From: Chaetorhynchus papuensis
Taxonomy: Eukaryota > Chordata > Aves > Passeriformes > Rhipiduridae
Direction: 5' to 3'
DNA length: 64,000 bases
Assembly (NCBI GenBank): GCA_013396525.1
Contig: VWYX01001221.1
Span: 48,270-112,269 of the forward strand
Below, one piece after another: positions 63,345 to 64,000 of this stretch (position 1 is the first letter of the stretch; every line of letters starts with the position of its first letter). Position numbers and translations under genes: made by a program. The notes beneath the pieces were generated by a model. It was not told the origin of the DNA. It did no database searches and was given only the letters and a program-made list of their open reading frames with translations.

Positions 63345-63480
63345 ATGGCTCATCCCATCCCTCTCCCATTTCCATGCCCAGTCAAGCTTGGAAGTATAAA
63401 AGGAGACTCCCTGGAAGCTGACCTGCATGAGTATGTCAGGGAAGGGAACTATGTGAAAGTGAAGAAGCTTCTGAAGAAAG
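63345..63480 (+). CDS. TEX14: TEX14 first coding exon (partial gene)
   Basis: TEX14 is a germ-cell protein of stable intercellular bridges; it binds CEP55 and blocks abscission. The mammalian protein has N-terminal ankyrin repeats followed by an inactive kinase domain. The exon gives 45 residues plus one base: MAHPIPLPFPCPVKLGSIKG, then DSLEADLHEYVREGNYVKVK and KLLKK. This matches the recalled human start ([30 protein letters not shown]), the lead-in to the first ankyrin repeat. The start context AAGATGG is good. The exon ends in AAAG|GTAAAAG, which leaves a Gly codon split as the human sequence requires. An in-frame continuation past the donor soon stops. The rest of the gene lies beyond the right edge. 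Confidence 0.92.
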
Positions 63481-64000
63481 GTAAAAGCTAAGTTTAGATA
63501 AGTACGGGCAGAAAAGATTTACTTTTTCCTGTATTCTGTTATTTCTGGTAAAAAATAGTCAGCATACTGCTTCTAGAATCCAGTTTTCTGAGCAAAATAT
63601 ATTAACAAAATGATTTATAGCTGCCATTTTCCGTTAACTGGGAATCGTTCTCGAATCAAAAAATGTATTAAAATAAATTAAGTGAAAAGAAAACTAATCT
63701 TTTATTAGTAAAGTGCTCATAAGGGAATGATAGAGGCATTGTAAAACTTAAATTCAGAAAGTCAGCTGTTGGAATATTCTCTTTAAATGGGATTTTAATT
63801 CGGGTTGCCAGATTCTTAAGGTACGGTTTAGACACTGGGGATTTTGACAAACAGATTTGTAGCCACATAGGAACAGGAGATTTTGTAAACGACACGCAAT
63901 ACCTGGTGCAGTTCCAGCTCGGTTTTAGGATCACAGATCTCAGTGGGTTGTGCTGATCCAGAGCTGCGGGTTCCCAGAGCGGGGCCGGCGCTTCGCTCCG
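63481..64000 (+). other. TEX14: TEX14 intron after the first coding exon
   Basis: 520 bases of intron sequence up to the right edge, AT-rich at first and GC-richer in the last 60 bases. No second exon was seen. Confidence 0.8.

Noticed and set aside
1..64000. tRNA, rRNA, endogenous retrovirus or DNA-transposon genes
   Set aside because: No cloverleaf boxes, rRNA segments, retroviral motifs or transposase motifs were recognised on either strand. Only CR1 fragments are supported.

Overview
This window is a piece of a vertebrate nuclear chromosome, almost certainly from a bird. The genes are interrupted by GT-AG introns. The interspersed repeats I can recognise are all CR1 LINE 3'-end fragments, with no mammalian-type SINEs. 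The gene order PPM1E - RAD51C - TEX14 matches the order around human RAD51C on 17q22. A passerine or other neognath is my inference, not something the sequence proves.

Layout. Bases 1-38205 contain no coding exon I can recognise and read best as part of the very long first intron of PPM1E (minus strand). It is AT-rich and mostly unique, with several degraded CR1 pieces, microsatellites, small tandem duplications and a few TAAT-rich blocks that look like non-coding element candidates. PPM1E coding exon 1 is at 38206-38609 (minus) in a CpG-rich block. That block contains a 160-base run of N (38706-38865) in the putative 5' leader or promoter, a GGA/CCT triplet tract, a ~23-bp minisatellite just inside intron 1, and a CR1 fragment about 0.6 kb upstream of the start codon. 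Bases 39442-46620 are intergenic with no gene seen.

RAD51C is complete on the minus strand (46840-62727). I could place all nine coding exons by homology and splice sites: 118, 259, 167, 134, 132, 67, 61, 61 and 108 nt, giving 1107 nt and 368 residues. As I recall the human gene, the exon lengths and phases are the same for exons 2-8. A single AATAAA with a G/U-rich downstream element marks the 3' end. RAD51C shares a GC-rich, head-to-head promoter with TEX14 (plus strand), whose first coding exon is 63345-63480; the rest of TEX14 lies beyond the right edge.

Functionally, RAD51C is a RAD51 paralog in homologous recombination and TEX14 builds germ-cell intercellular bridges. A shared promoter is compatible with germline co-expression, which is inference. 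PPM1E is a PP2C-type phosphatase mainly of neural tissue and is unrelated in function. I found no new biological system. The points most worth a second look are the shared promoter with its 19-bp and 10-bp tandem repeats, the PPM1E leader with its overlapping upstream ORF and assembly gap, the intron-proximal minisatellite, and the TAAT-rich blocks.
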